DNA of 64,000 nt from CAYHVK01 sp964360255 (GCA_964360255.1 CAYHVK010000013.1:1-64000); one strand, 5' to 3'. Shown: positions 1-8,370, counted from the stretch's first letter. Notes: generated by a model not told the origin, from the sequence alone. Made by a program: numbers and translations.

Positions 1-1268
1 ACGCAGCGGATGCAGTAATTTTAGCAACGGGTGGGTACGGCAACGTTTATTTTCTCTCGACGAATGCAAAAAATTGTAACGTAACGGCTTCATGGCGCGC
101 GCACAAAAAAGGTGCGGCGTTTGCAAACCCATGCTTCACGCAAATTCACCCGACGTGCATTCCGGTTTCAGGAGACTATCAATCGAAGCTGACGCTGATG
201 TCAGAGTCGCTTCGTAACGATGGTCGTGTTTGGGTTCCGAAAACAAAGGGCGACAAACGTCATCCGGCTGAGATTCCAGAGGCAGATCGCGATTATTATC
301 TCGAGAGAATTTACCCGAGCTTTGGTAACTTAGCCCCACGAGACGTTTCATCTCGTCAGGCAAAATTCAGAGCTGATGAAGGTTACGGCGTTGGTGCTAC
401 AGGCCGCGCAGTTTACTTAGATTTCAAAGATGCAATTGCTCGCCTAGGTGAGAAAGCTGTTTCTGAAAAGTATGGCAATCTCTTTCAGATGTACGATAAA
501 ATTACGGGCGAAAATCCGTATAAACAGCCAATGAGAATTTACCCGGCGGTTCACTATACGATGGGCGGCTTGTGGGTGGATTATAACTTACAAAGTACGA
601 TTCCGGGCCTTCATGTTCTTGGCGAAGCGAACTTCTCTGATCACGGCGCCAACCGTCTCGGAGCCAGCGCGCTTATGCAAGGCTTAGCAGATGGTTACTT
701 TGTGATTCCGCACACGCTAGGTAATTACTTAGCTTCGACGAAACTCGATAAAGTGACAAACGATCACCAAGCTTTCAAAGACAGTGCAAGCGAACAAAAA
801 CTTCGCCTTGAATCATTCTTAAAAGTAAATGGTCAGCGCACTGTTGATGATATTCACCGCTCTTTAGGTCACATCATGTGGGATAAGGTCGGAATGTCGC
901 GCACGAAAGCTGGATTACAAGCCGCAATTCAAGAAATTCAAAAGCTTCGTGATGAGTTCTATACAAACATTCGCGTACCAGGTGAGCAGAACTTCAGAAA
1001 CTCTGAGCTCGAAAAAGCTGGCCGCGTAGCGGACTTCTTAGAGCTGGGTGAACTTATGGCGCTTGATGCTCTCACGCGCGAAGAATCTTGCGGTGGCCAC
1101 TTCAGAGAAGAATATCAGGTTGATGGAGAAGCTCAGCGTAATGATGATCAATTCTGTCACGTGAGTGCGTGGGATTACGCTAAGTCTGGAAATAAAATTG
1201 ACTGGAAGCTTGATAAAGAACCGCTCACTTTCGAAAACGTAAAACTTGCAACTCGGAGCTATAAATAA
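1..1268 (+). CDS. sdhA: Succinate dehydrogenase / fumarate reductase flavoprotein subunit (5' truncated)
   Basis: The FAD-binding catalytic subunit of complex II, which oxidises succinate to fumarate at the inner membrane. The reading frame is open from base 3 with no start, so the N-terminal third, including the first FAD Rossmann motif, lies outside the window. Visible landmarks are the segment ATGGYGNVYFLS, the active-site stretch QIHPTCIPVSGDYQ, HYTMGGLWVDY in the capping region, and NRLGASALMQGLADGYF near the FAD. This wording matches the SdhA type of Bacteroidetes, epsilon- and delta-proteobacteria rather than the E. coli type. The in-frame ATG at 198 is internal. The stop TAA shares one base with the sdhB ATG (TAATG), so the two are translationally coupled. 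Confidence 0.95.
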   Translation, partial: AADAVILATGGYGNVYFLSTNAKNCNVTASWRAHKKGAAFANPCFTQIHPTCIPVSGDYQSKLTLMSESLRNDGRVWVPKTKGDKRHPAEIPEADRDYYLERIYPSFGNLAPRDVSSRQAKFRADEGYGVGATGRAVYLDFKDAIARLGEKAVSEKYGNLFQMYDKITGENPYKQPMRIYPAVHYTMGGLWVDYNLQSTIPGLHVLGEANFSDHGANRLGASALMQGLADGYFVIPHTLGNYLASTKLDKVTNDHQAFKDSASEQKLRLESFLKVNGQRTVDDIHRSLGHIMWDKVGMSRTKAGLQAAIQEIQKLRDEFYTNIRVPGEQNFRNSELEKAGRVADFLELGELMALDALTREESCGGHFREEYQVDGEAQRNDDQFCHVSAWDYAKSGNKIDWKLDKEPLTFENVKLATRSYK

Positions 1269-2059
1269 TGGCCGACAAAAAAATAAATCTAAAACTCAAA
1301 GTATGGCGACAAAAAGGCCCGAACGACAAAGGCTCGTTCATGGATTATGACGCCAAAGATATTTCAACAGACATGTCATTTCTCGAGTTGCTGGATGTGA
1401 TGAACGAAGATCTCATTCGTAGTGGAAAAGATCCGGTGGAATTTGATCACGACTGTCGAGAAGGTATTTGTGGTGCCTGCTCTCTCGTTATTAACGGTAA
1501 TCCTCATGGTCCGCAAAAATCGACAACGACCTGTCAGCTTCACATGCGCAAATTCAATAACGGCGATACAGTGGTTGTTGAGCCGTTCCGCGCTCGTGCC
1601 TTCCCGGTTGTTCGAGACTTAACTGTTGATCGCTCGTCTTTTGATCGCATTATCCAAGCGGGTGGATTTATTTCTGTAAGTACGGGGAACGCCCAGGATG
1701 CGAACTCGCTTCCAATTCCAAAAACAGATTCAGATCGCTCATTCGAAGCGGCGGCGTGTATCGGTTGCGGAGCTTGTGTGGCAGCCTGCAAAAACGCATC
1801 TGCCTCTTTATTTACGGCCGCAAAAATTTCTCATTTAGGTTTGCTCCCACAAGGTCAGCCTGAAAGGGCTGCACGGGCCTTAAAAATGGTGGCTCAAATG
1901 GATGCAGAAGGTTTTGGAGCTTGCACAAATACGGGCGCATGTTCGGCGACTTGTCCGAAAGACATCAGCCTTGAAACAATTGCGAGAATGAACCGAGATT
2001 TTAGAAACGCATCTGCTGCGGAGCGTCCGGCTAATGAAACACTAGATACAGGGGGATGA
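1268..2059 (+). CDS. sdhB: Succinate dehydrogenase / fumarate reductase iron-sulfur subunit
   Basis: Electron-transfer subunit of complex II, 263 residues, passing electrons from the SdhA flavin to the membrane quinone. The N-terminal ferredoxin domain carries the 2Fe-2S cysteines in CREGICGAC and TTCQLHMR. The C-terminal domain carries CIGCGACVAAC and CTNTGACSATCP for the 4Fe-4S and 3Fe-4S centres. Length and motif spelling fit the non-enteric SdhB type, matching the sdhA next to it. The start ATG overlaps the sdhA stop by one base. The membrane anchor sdhC is not downstream; in this gene order it would lie upstream of sdhA, outside the window. Confidence 0.95.
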   Translation: MADKKINLKLKVWRQKGPNDKGSFMDYDAKDISTDMSFLELLDVMNEDLIRSGKDPVEFDHDCREGICGACSLVINGNPHGPQKSTTTCQLHMRKFNNGDTVVVEPFRARAFPVVRDLTVDRSSFDRIIQAGGFISVSTGNAQDANSLPIPKTDSDRSFEAAACIGCGACVAACKNASASLFTAAKISHLGLLPQGQPERAARALKMVAQMDAEGFGACTNTGACSATCPKDISLETIARMNRDFRNASAAERPANETLDTGG

Positions 2060-2108
2060 AAATCTTTCTCTCCCAAATTTAGTAGCAGTTTTAAGGAAAA
2101 ATCAGAAT

Positions 2109-2148
2109 CTATCCACATTCCGACCGCTTAACCCCAGGGTTATCCACA
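2109..2148 (+). promoter_or_regulatory. Pair of DnaA-box-like 9-mers
   Basis: CTATCCACA at 2109-2117 and TTATCCACA at 2140-2148. The second is the perfect E. coli-type DnaA box and the first differs at one base. Both also extend identically (TATCCACATT) and are spaced 31 bases apart, about three helical turns. They lie in the 226-base gap between sdhB and the next gene. A second pair of direct repeats, CACATCTAG, follows at 2192-2200 and 2222-2230, 30 bases apart. Binding is inferred from sequence only; no AT-rich unwinding region is seen here, so an origin is unlikely. Confidence 0.45.
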
Positions 2149-2285
2149 TTTTTATGTTTATTGTTTTCCCTTGATGCTCCGCCCCTAGTGTCACATCTAG
2201 TGGGATCATACTTCGTAGACCCACATCTAGAGTTTCACCTCATCGTTTAAGCAGAAGATCCGATAAGACTAAAGGCGGTATTTGT

Positions 2286-2567
2286 ATGCCGCCAATGACG
2301 GGGGTCACCATGCGTTCGATTGGCGATTTAATGAAAGAGTTAGGGTTCAACCCAGATTCTTCAGTAGATGTGCAAAAAGCGTTTATTAAAAATCTCGTCA
2401 AGCAGGCGGAGCAGACAGCACCCACGCCGACGCCGATTCATGTGGGCGTGCCGATGCCTAAAGCCGAGGACGAGATTCTGCGCCCGAGCGTTGTCGCGAA
2501 AAAATCCCAGCCAGCTCAACTTGAGTTTGATTTTACAGCGGCAGACAACTCTAAAAAAGTTTCTTAA
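2286..2567 (+). CDS. Small conserved protein of unknown function
   Basis: A 93-residue soluble protein that I do not recognise with certainty. The N-terminal part (MRSIGDLMKELGFNPDSS) resembles the start of small IGDLL-type proteins such as DUF721, but the DUF721 core is absent. The middle is Thr/Pro rich and the C-terminus LEFDFTAADNSKK is a short acidic/aromatic tail. There is no signal peptide and no membrane segment. Two starts are possible: ATG 2286 with AAGGCGG upstream, or ATG 2310 (MRSIGD...) after a G-run. The gene stands alone, followed by a convergent hydrolase gene. It lies downstream of the DnaA-box-like pair, which could control it. Confidence 0.6.
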   Translation: MPPMTGVTMRSIGDLMKELGFNPDSSVDVQKAFIKNLVKQAEQTAPTPTPIHVGVPMPKAEDEILRPSVVAKKSQPAQLEFDFTAADNSKKVS

Positions 2568-2592
2568 GAATTTTAGGTAATTTTTCTACGAA

Positions 2593-3471
2593 CTATTTGT
2601 AGCCAATCCCGGCTAAGAACTTATCAATTCTTAGATTTACAAGATCTGGCATATCCAGCTGCGTGCAATGGGAGCCAAACGGCACCATCATGAACTCGCT
2701 TTTTTTAATCTTGTGGTGCATCTCTTGCTGATAGTGTTGAGGGGTCACAGCATCTTTTTTCCCGCCAACGATGAGAGCAGGAACTTCAACACGATCATAA
2801 ACTGGGCGACCATCATACTTCATCATCGCATCGAACAGTTTTAAAAAAGCATTGAGGTCCATTGAGGCCACGCCCTTTAAATAAATTTCGATGTCTTTCA
2901 GTGATGTCAGCTGAATATTGAATCCGCCGAGTAAAGCTGAAGAGTGGACAGACAGCGGATTGTTTACGACCTGCTTCCATAAATATGAGAACGTAGTTGG
3001 AGCAATATCAAAACCACTCTTAATTAAATTAAACGCCTGGCCGGCCAGCCCATTGCCAAACATTCCGCTGATAGGGTCAGAGGCAAAGCCGTTTACAAAA
3101 ATTAAATTATTAAACTTATCAGGGCGAATATCATAGGCGCGAAGAAGAACTTGGGCGCCGAAGCTGTGGCCCCAATAGCTTGCGGATTCAATTTCAAGAT
3201 GATCGGTCAGAGCGTTTAAGTCTCTCGCCAAAGCATCAATTGAAATTTGCGAATGATCGAGGGGAATCTCACTATTATGGTGGGCGCGATAATCAAAAAC
3301 TACGGTCTGATACTTTTGCGAGAAGTATTTTATCTGGGGCTGCCAGTGATTGATGAGGCAACCAATTCCATAAGCCATGATTATAGGTGGGCCCTCACCA
3401 CGGACTTCGTAGTAAATTTTTGTGCCGTCGTAGCTTTTGAAAGAGCCGGTTTTTTTGCTCACTAAATTCAT
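2593..3471 (-). CDS. Alpha/beta hydrolase
   Basis: A 292-residue hydrolase of the alpha/beta fold. The N-terminal strand region has the oxyanion-type loop near MAYGIGCLINHW. The nucleophile elbow is GHSFGA, the acid is in VGGKKDAVTP, and the histidine is in FGSHCTQLD, so the full Ser-Asp-His triad is present. Such proteins are esterases, lipases, or carboxyl-ester and haloalkane hydrolases; the substrate cannot be read from sequence. There is no signal peptide, so it should be cytoplasmic. It starts only 3 bases after the stop of the FHA gene upstream (3475-4338), so the two form an operon. Confidence 0.85.
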   Translation of the reverse strand: MNLVSKKTGSFKSYDGTKIYYEVRGEGPPIIMAYGIGCLINHWQPQIKYFSQKYQTVVFDYRAHHNSEIPLDHSQISIDALARDLNALTDHLEIESASYWGHSFGAQVLLRAYDIRPDKFNNLIFVNGFASDPISGMFGNGLAGQAFNLIKSGFDIAPTTFSYLWKQVVNNPLSVHSSALLGGFNIQLTSLKDIEIYLKGVASMDLNAFLKLFDAMMKYDGRPVYDRVEVPALIVGGKKDAVTPQHYQQEMHHKIKKSEFMMVPFGSHCTQLDMPDLVNLRIDKFLAGIGYK

Positions 3472-3474
3472 GGA

Positions 3475-4338
3475 TTACTCTATAAACGAAAATTTGATGG
3501 TCGTTGAGGCAAAACTTATTAAATCACCATCTTCTAAAGTATCGGTCTTCACTGAGGCATTGTTGAGTAAAACAACGTCTGGGCGATCTGTGACAAAGTA
3601 AATATCATCGTCTTTTTGAAAAACTGAAAAACAAATTGGCGGCGCGCCCGGATCTTCAATGACTAAATCAACCGAATGCGGACCAACATCGCGAGGCCCG
3701 TAACCTAAAGTCCAAACCGTCTCAGTTTGTAATCCTTTTAGAACACTCAACTGAACAGCGCGACTAAATGGTGCAATTTCTTTTGGCCGCGACTTCACCT
3801 TCTCGCTCGACATTTGAATAAACTGAGCAAAATATTCAGGCCACTCAAGCCTTTCAATTTTTACCGGAGCCGGAGCTACCCCCAACTCAACGGGAGGCTG
3901 AGTCATCTCTGTAACCGAAGTTTTAGGCTGAATCACGGTCGCTTCGGGCCGTTTTCCAGGAACAACTGAGCCCTTAGCTATTGTATTAACTTGGGTTTTT
4001 AAAGTTGGAGGCCCCTGCATTCGCGCTTGTGTAGGGGTTTTCGGTGGCGTAGCGACCTGTAAAACTTCAAACTCTGTGTCTCCAACCTTTAAATAAGATC
4101 CTGAAACAACTAAGCTTTTTTTAGTTCTTTCGCCGTTAAAACGAAATCCATTTTTAGAGCCCAGATCAATCGCCATCCAGCCTTCGGCCGTCAGCTTAAA
4201 TTGAATGTGTTTCGAGGACATTTTAGGGTCATCAAAAGGCAAAGACGTCTCGGCAGAACGGCCAATCGTCATTCCTGGTTTTAAAGGAACGATTTGATTC
4301 GCCTTGGGGCCGTTTTTAATTTTGAGTACAAAAGCCAT
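3475..4338 (-). CDS. FHA-domain protein with a second FHA-like C-terminal domain
   Basis: A 287-residue cytoplasmic protein. Residues about 1-95 form a classical forkhead-associated domain that binds phosphothreonine: GRS in TIGRSAETSLPF, SSKH in KMSSKHIQFKL, and the GSKNGFRFNG signature. A Pro/Thr-rich linker (about 95-160) follows. The C-terminal part (about 190-287) ends in VLLNNASVKTDTLEDGDLISF, which has the strand pattern of another FHA domain but lacks a clear GRS/SRxH pair, so it is probably a non-binding fold. FHA proteins act as adaptors for Ser/Thr kinases. No kinase lies in this window; the co-transcribed partner is the alpha/beta hydrolase downstream. Confidence 0.85.
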   Translation of the reverse strand: MAFVLKIKNGPKANQIVPLKPGMTIGRSAETSLPFDDPKMSSKHIQFKLTAEGWMAIDLGSKNGFRFNGERTKKSLVVSGSYLKVGDTEFEVLQVATPPKTPTQARMQGPPTLKTQVNTIAKGSVVPGKRPEATVIQPKTSVTEMTQPPVELGVAPAPVKIERLEWPEYFAQFIQMSSEKVKSRPKEIAPFSRAVQLSVLKGLQTETVWTLGYGPRDVGPHSVDLVIEDPGAPPICFSVFQKDDDIYFVTDRPDVVLLNNASVKTDTLEDGDLISFASTTIKFSFIE

Positions 4339-4455
4339 ATAAACATCATAACCTTTACGCCTTGCTTCGCCTAGGGGGTTAATGGTAATCCTTTTCGGTC
4401 CAAAAATATTAATCCTTGCTCTTATAAAATAAGGGCTTTAACCGAGAGGAATACA

Positions 4456-4953
4456 ATGAGTTCGTTGGTTGAAAGACCGCTTCGAAACTATGAAGCCATC
4501 ATCATATTACACCCAGACGTTAATGAGACTGAGCAAAAAGCTCTTTTCAAACGTAATGCAGAAACAATCCAAAGTTTTAAAGGTCGTGTGAACCACCTTG
4601 ATACTTGGGGCAAAAGAAGACTGGCGAACCCAGTTAAAAAAATGAAAATGGGCAACTATTTCCATACAACTTTCGAGGCTAAAGCTGAGGCTGTAGCCGA
4701 AATCGAGCGTCTACTTGGTATTGACGATCGCGTTCTTCGTTTCTTCCACACGAAGCTGGATGATCGTAAGAGCCTTAGCCAATACGTTGAAGATTTCAAA
4801 AAGACGTTGGCTGATTCTGTTCGTCGCGAACAAGAAAAAGATGCGAAGCGTGATGCACGCAAAGCAGCTTCTGCTGGCATGTCTAATTCAGATCGTCGCC
4901 CACGTCGTGGCCGCGATGATGATGAAGAAGGCTCAATGGAAGATGGCGAGTAA
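4456..4953 (+). CDS. rpsF: 30S ribosomal protein S6
   Basis: Small-subunit ribosomal protein S6, which binds 16S rRNA together with S18. The core (about residues 10-105) has the typical NYEAIIILHPDV start and a conserved GKRRLANPVKKMKMGNY segment. At 165 residues it is longer than the usual 95-135 because of an added charged C-terminal tail (RRPRRGRDDDEEG...). The ribosome-binding site AGAGGA is at 4445-4450, five bases before the ATG. It heads a block with a DUF2232-like membrane protein and rplI. The usual partner gene rpsR is missing from this block. Confidence 0.95.
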   Translation: MSSLVERPLRNYEAIIILHPDVNETEQKALFKRNAETIQSFKGRVNHLDTWGKRRLANPVKKMKMGNYFHTTFEAKAEAVAEIERLLGIDDRVLRFFHTKLDDRKSLSQYVEDFKKTLADSVRREQEKDAKRDARKAASAGMSNSDRRPRRGRDDDEEGSMEDGE

Positions 4954-4956
4954 TCT

Positions 4957-5856
4957 TTGAAGCCGCACACTCCGATTCATAAATCAGTTCTGCTCTTAGT
5001 ATGGTCAGTAATTCTGACTGGCAGCACTTTTGTATTCGGAGCGGCTCCTTTGAAAACTGTTCGCACTAACATTGGTGCGATTCCGTTTTGGTTGTTAGGA
5101 ATGGGCCTTTCTATTTTATTCTGGGCTCTACAAATTCCAACTATCGGAACAGCACTTTTGCTTTTCACGGTCATGATCGGAACATGGGTTGAACTTGAGC
5201 AACGAGGCTTTTCGCTTTTCAAAAGCGCTTTGGCCGGATTATCAAGTGCACTTGCCGTCGCGGTTGGCGCCACTTACCTGGTGACCAGAAAAAACCCGGC
5301 AGTATGGCAAGACAAGCTCATGGCTTCAATCGATGCAGTGATCGCAAGAGTTTCAAAAGTTGATTTAGTATTAGCGCAAAGCCTAAAGGCTGATGAGCTC
5401 ATGCTACAAATTCCATCTGTAGTTGTGATCGTATTTGTGATTGCAGCTGCCATGGTGGCAATTTTTGATAAACCAATTTTGCAATGGTCAGGACACACAA
5501 CTCGTAACCAAGAGCGTTTAACAGACTTCAAATTACCAGATTTTTTCATCTGGCTTTTGATTGCCGCTGTATTCTTCGCCTTCTGGGAAGGTAGCAATAA
5601 ACTACTTTCAACTGTGAGTATTAATGTGCTGAACGTTCTAACGGTTTGCTTTTTCTTTCAAGGACTTGCGGTTTTATGTCGTTATTTTCAGGTTTTCAGC
5701 GTCGGCTATTTCTGGCGCGTGATCTGGATTGCGATTTTTACTTTCCAATTGTTTTTAGTATTAAGTTTTGTAGGCGTAGCAGACTACTGGTTTGATTTCA
5801 GAAAAAAGCTCATGAAGAAATCATCAGAGTTAAAGAAAAAAAGTATTTCGGAATAA
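4957..5856 (+). CDS. DUF2232-like integral membrane protein
   Basis: A 299-residue protein with about eight hydrophobic segments (for instance VLLLVWSVILTGSTFVFG and FWLLGMGLSILFWAL). It matches in layout the DUF2232 (YybS-like) proteins that commonly sit between rpsF/rpsR and rplI. The role of the family is not known; a transporter-like fold is suspected. The start is TTG at 4957, three bases after the rpsF stop, without a strong ribosome-binding site, so translation probably depends on coupling to rpsF. The C-terminus is a Lys-rich tail. The operon position is a better guide than the sequence, which is weakly conserved. Confidence 0.7.
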   Translation: MKPHTPIHKSVLLLVWSVILTGSTFVFGAAPLKTVRTNIGAIPFWLLGMGLSILFWALQIPTIGTALLLFTVMIGTWVELEQRGFSLFKSALAGLSSALAVAVGATYLVTRKNPAVWQDKLMASIDAVIARVSKVDLVLAQSLKADELMLQIPSVVVIVFVIAAAMVAIFDKPILQWSGHTTRNQERLTDFKLPDFFIWLLIAAVFFAFWEGSNKLLSTVSINVLNVLTVCFFFQGLAVLCRYFQVFSVGYFWRVIWIAIFTFQLFLVLSFVGVADYWFDFRKKLMKKSSELKKKSISE

Positions 5857-5878
5857 ATTTTAAACAAAGAGGCATGCA

Positions 5879-6325
5879 ATGAAAATTGTTCTTCAAAAAG
5901 ATGTAAAGAATGTTGGTAAAGTCGGCGATGTAGTTAGCGTGAAAGACGGCTTCGCTCGTAACTTTTTGTTTCCACGCCGTTTGGCCGTAGAAGCAACAGA
6001 GACGCGCGTAAAAGCTTGGCAACACCAACTTAAAGTTTCTGAAGCTAAGAAAAAGAAAGCTGTTGCTGAACGCAAAGAGCTTTTGACTAAGCTTGCAGGC
6101 ATAACTTTAAGCTTCAAAATGGTGGCTGGCGAAAATGACAAAATCTTCGGAGCTGTTACAGCTCACGACGTTTCTAAAGAATTAGAAGCAAAAGGTTTCT
6201 CAGTTGATCGTCGCGATATCGAAATGGAAGCTATTAAGCAGTTGGGACAACATAAAGTTGTTGTGACTCTTGGTGAAGGCCTCTCGGGCGAAGTAACTGT
6301 TGCCGTTGAGCGCGCGACTGCATAG
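5879..6325 (+). CDS. rplI: 50S ribosomal protein L9
   Basis: Large-subunit protein L9, 148 residues, the normal length. The N-terminal domain has the family signature VKNVGKVGDVVSVKDGFARNFL. It is followed by the long connecting helix (EAKKKKAVAERKELL) and the C-terminal rRNA-binding domain. L9 reaches between neighbouring ribosomes and helps hold the reading frame. The ribosome-binding site AAAGAGG is at 5866-5872, well spaced from the ATG. It is the last gene of the rpsF block. No clean terminator was found in the 27 bases before the convergent gene at 6559. Confidence 0.97.
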   Translation: MKIVLQKDVKNVGKVGDVVSVKDGFARNFLFPRRLAVEATETRVKAWQHQLKVSEAKKKKAVAERKELLTKLAGITLSFKMVAGENDKIFGAVTAHDVSKELEAKGFSVDRRDIEMEAIKQLGQHKVVVTLGEGLSGEVTVAVERATA

Positions 6326-6352
6326 TCGTCCGCTTTCGGGCGGGCTGAACCT

Positions 6353-6559
6353 TTAAGTTTCTTGCGGAGCTAATTCTTTTTTAGCTCCGAGCAGGACGTC
6401 TTGTAGATACATCGCTAAGATGTATCTGACGTCATCTAAAGTCAGATTATCTAAGTTTTTATTTCTTTGAAGAGCGAGCGCCTCAACTTCACGACGAGCC
6501 GACTCGGCCGGTAATCCCGATAATAAAATGATCTGCTGGAGTAGCTCTGGCCCCGTCAT
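6353..6559 (-). CDS. Small conserved protein of unknown function
   Basis: A 68-residue acidic helical protein, not recognised. It starts MTGPELLQQIILLSGLP, continues with two further predicted helices (ESARREVEALALQR, LDDVRYILAMYLQDVL), and has no signal peptide. The pattern suggests a small helical adaptor or a bundle that dimerises. The codons for the C-terminal KKELAP region contain an 8-base perfect inverted repeat (GGAGCTAA/TTAGCTCC, about 6364-6386) that could form a hairpin, but it has no run of T after it. The gene is convergent with rplI. Confidence 0.55.
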   Translation of the reverse strand: MTGPELLQQIILLSGLPAESARREVEALALQRNKNLDNLTLDDVRYILAMYLQDVLLGAKKELAPQET

Positions 6560-6936
6560 ATTAAAACCCTCAAATGTAACGACAGCCTAATTAGACCAAG
6601 CGGTTAGCGAAGGTGCAATTTGACGAAGGTCTAGTTCTCTCGCGAGGCTTTATGGTGCAGTCACACTCCTTCAGAAAATGCGTTAAATCTCAAAATGAGC
6701 CGAAGCCCATATCAAGGTGAACACGCTGAAGACCCAAGAACTTCACAATAATCCAAACTTAGCAGCGATCATCAATACAAGACTAACGATCACCAAAAGG
6801 GATCTTTGCTCTCGCAAGATCCCTTTTGCATTTTAAAGGCCTGACTCCAGTTGCTCGTGTATTCTCTGCGAAGGGACGAAGCGGTCAGTTTAAAATTGGG
6901 TCGGACGGACATTTGAGATGTCTATTTTTAAAATAA
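6560..6936. other. Intergenic region with possible small RNA
   Basis: A 377-base gap with no convincing open reading frame on either strand. It contains a TTGACG hexamer at 6620-6625 without a good -10 partner, a TAGACC/GGTCTA inverted pair around 6592-6632, and a strong palindromic hairpin at 6795-6827. A rightward transcript ending at that hairpin would be non-coding. I could not match it to 6S RNA, tmRNA, RNase P or SRP RNA. Confidence 0.4.
6795..6827. terminator. Palindromic intrinsic terminator, probably bidirectional
   Basis: Perfect 12-base arms AAAAGGGATCTT (6795-6806) and AAGATCCCTTTT (6816-6827) around a 9-base loop. Because the arms begin with AAAA and end with TTTT, each strand has a U-tract at the end of the stem. 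Rightwards it is followed by GCATTTT. It lies 110 bases beyond the dnaB stop on the minus strand and 470 bases beyond rplI on the plus strand, so it could serve dnaB, an unknown rightward transcript, or both. Confidence 0.7.
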
Positions 6937-8370
6937 TTAAACGCCAGGGGCGAAGTTTTTAGGCTTACCATTTTGGCCGCCACCACCGTGCATGCGAGGT
7001 GGGCCACCTGGTTGTGGAGCCGAAGGCATTGGCGCTGATTGGCCGCCTTCAATATTGTTTGTGAATAAACCGTAATCGGGCTGCCAGCGGAGCTTCACTG
7101 TACCAGTTGGTCCGTTACGCTGCTTTCCGATAATAACTTCGGCAGCACCGCGCGCCTCAGGGTTATCGCGCTCGTAATAATCTTCACGGTAAAGCATACC
7201 GATCACATCGGCATCCTGCTCGATTGAACCCGATTCACGCAAATCTGAAAGCATCGGCCGACGATCTGAACGACCCTCCACACCACGGTTCAGCTGTGCG
7301 AGAGCAATAACGGGGACGTTTAAATCCTTAGCAATGGCTTTCAAAGTTTTTGAAATTTCAGAAACTTCTCTCTCGCGACTCTCAACTCGAGTTTTCAGCT
7401 GCATAAGCTGCAAGTAATCGATCATGATCATATCAAGGCCATGCTTTGCTTTTAAGCGGCGAGATTTTGCATGAACTTCATAGGGGCTAATACCAGACGT
7501 ATCATCAATGAAGATCTTTGCCTCGCTGAGCTTCGCCGCCGCATTAATAAGGCGAGGCCAAGCACTCTCATCAAGATTCGCAGTACGAAGCTGTGATAAC
7601 GAAACTTTGGCTTCGCCGGCCAAGAGACGCATCATCACCTGTTCTTTCGCCATCTCAACCGAGAAGTACGCGATCGATTTTTTCTCTCGAAGAGCGGCGT
7701 GAAGAGCAATATTCAAAGAGAAGGCGGTCTTACCCATTGAGGGACGGGCGGCAAGTACGATCATTTCTTTTGGCTGGAATCCAGCGGTCATTTTATCAAG
7801 ATCATGGAAGCCAGAAATAACGCCGGTGTGCTCGCCTTTATTCGCATAAAGAAACTCAAGCTTCTCAAGGGACATTTTTACAAGCTGACCCGCATCCATA
7901 AGATCAGAAGTGGATTTATTTTCAGCGATTTTAAAGGCTGCGGCTTCGAATTCATTTAAGAAGCTCTCAGTATCAACGAAATCTTGGGTGTAGGCTTTCT
8001 CAACAAAAGTTTGCCCAGTTAAAATAATATGACGGAGCAGAGCCTTCTCTTTGATGATTTTCGCATGGCTTTTGATGTTGGCCGAAGTTGGAGACGACTC
8101 AATCAACTCTGCTAAGTAAGTAGGTCCACCAATATTATCGAGCTTATGGATCGATAGAAGGTGGTTCGAGATCGTAATAATATCTGTAGGTTGGCCTTTT
8201 TTATGAAGCTCACGGATGGTTTCATAGACAGTACGATGGCTGGGCTTATAGAAGTCGGCCTCCGTAATGATATCGGCAATTTCATCCCAAGATTCTGGCT
8301 CGAGCATGAGGGCGCCTAAAACGGATTGTTCGGCTGGAATATTTTGTGGTGGTAGTCGCGACTCCATCAT
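6937..8370 (-). CDS. dnaB: Replicative DNA helicase DnaB
   Basis: Hexameric 5'-3' helicase at the replication fork, 477 residues. The N-terminal domain (about 1-110) is the helical collar that binds primase (PPQNIPAEQSVLGALML). The C-terminal RecA-like motor has Walker A ARPSMGKTAF, Walker B region MIMIDYLQLM, and the conserved SDLRESGSIEQDADVI. There is no intein. The last 40 residues are Gly/Pro/Asn rich, a disordered tail that is not part of the standard fold. The gene is monocistronic and follows a terminator that ends the queE/fis-like operon. Confidence 0.97.
   Translation of the reverse strand: MMESRLPPQNIPAEQSVLGALMLEPESWDEIADIITEADFYKPSHRTVYETIRELHKKGQPTDIITISNHLLSIHKLDNIGGPTYLAELIESSPTSANIKSHAKIIKEKALLRHIILTGQTFVEKAYTQDFVDTESFLNEFEAAAFKIAENKSTSDLMDAGQLVKMSLEKLEFLYANKGEHTGVISGFHDLDKMTAGFQPKEMIVLAARPSMGKTAFSLNIALHAALREKKSIAYFSVEMAKEQVMMRLLAGEAKVSLSQLRTANLDESAWPRLINAAAKLSEAKIFIDDTSGISPYEVHAKSRRLKAKHGLDMIMIDYLQLMQLKTRVESREREVSEISKTLKAIAKDLNVPVIALAQLNRGVEGRSDRRPMLSDLRESGSIEQDADVIGMLYREDYYERDNPEARGAAEVIIGKQRNGPTGTVKLRWQPDYGLFTNNIEGGQSAPMPSAPQPGGPPRMHGGGGQNGKPKNFAPGV

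Noticed and set aside
198..210. ATG at 198 as the start of sdhA
   Set aside because: The frame is open from base 3 and encodes conserved SdhA sequence before this Met.
2101..2285. Chromosomal origin near the DnaA-box-like pair
   Set aside because: Only two boxes, no AT-rich unwinding region, and no dnaA, dnaN, gyrB or parAB nearby.
6364..6386. GGAGCTAA/TTAGCTCC inverted repeat as the rplI terminator
   Set aside because: No T-run follows on the plus strand, and it lies within the coding region of the convergent gene.
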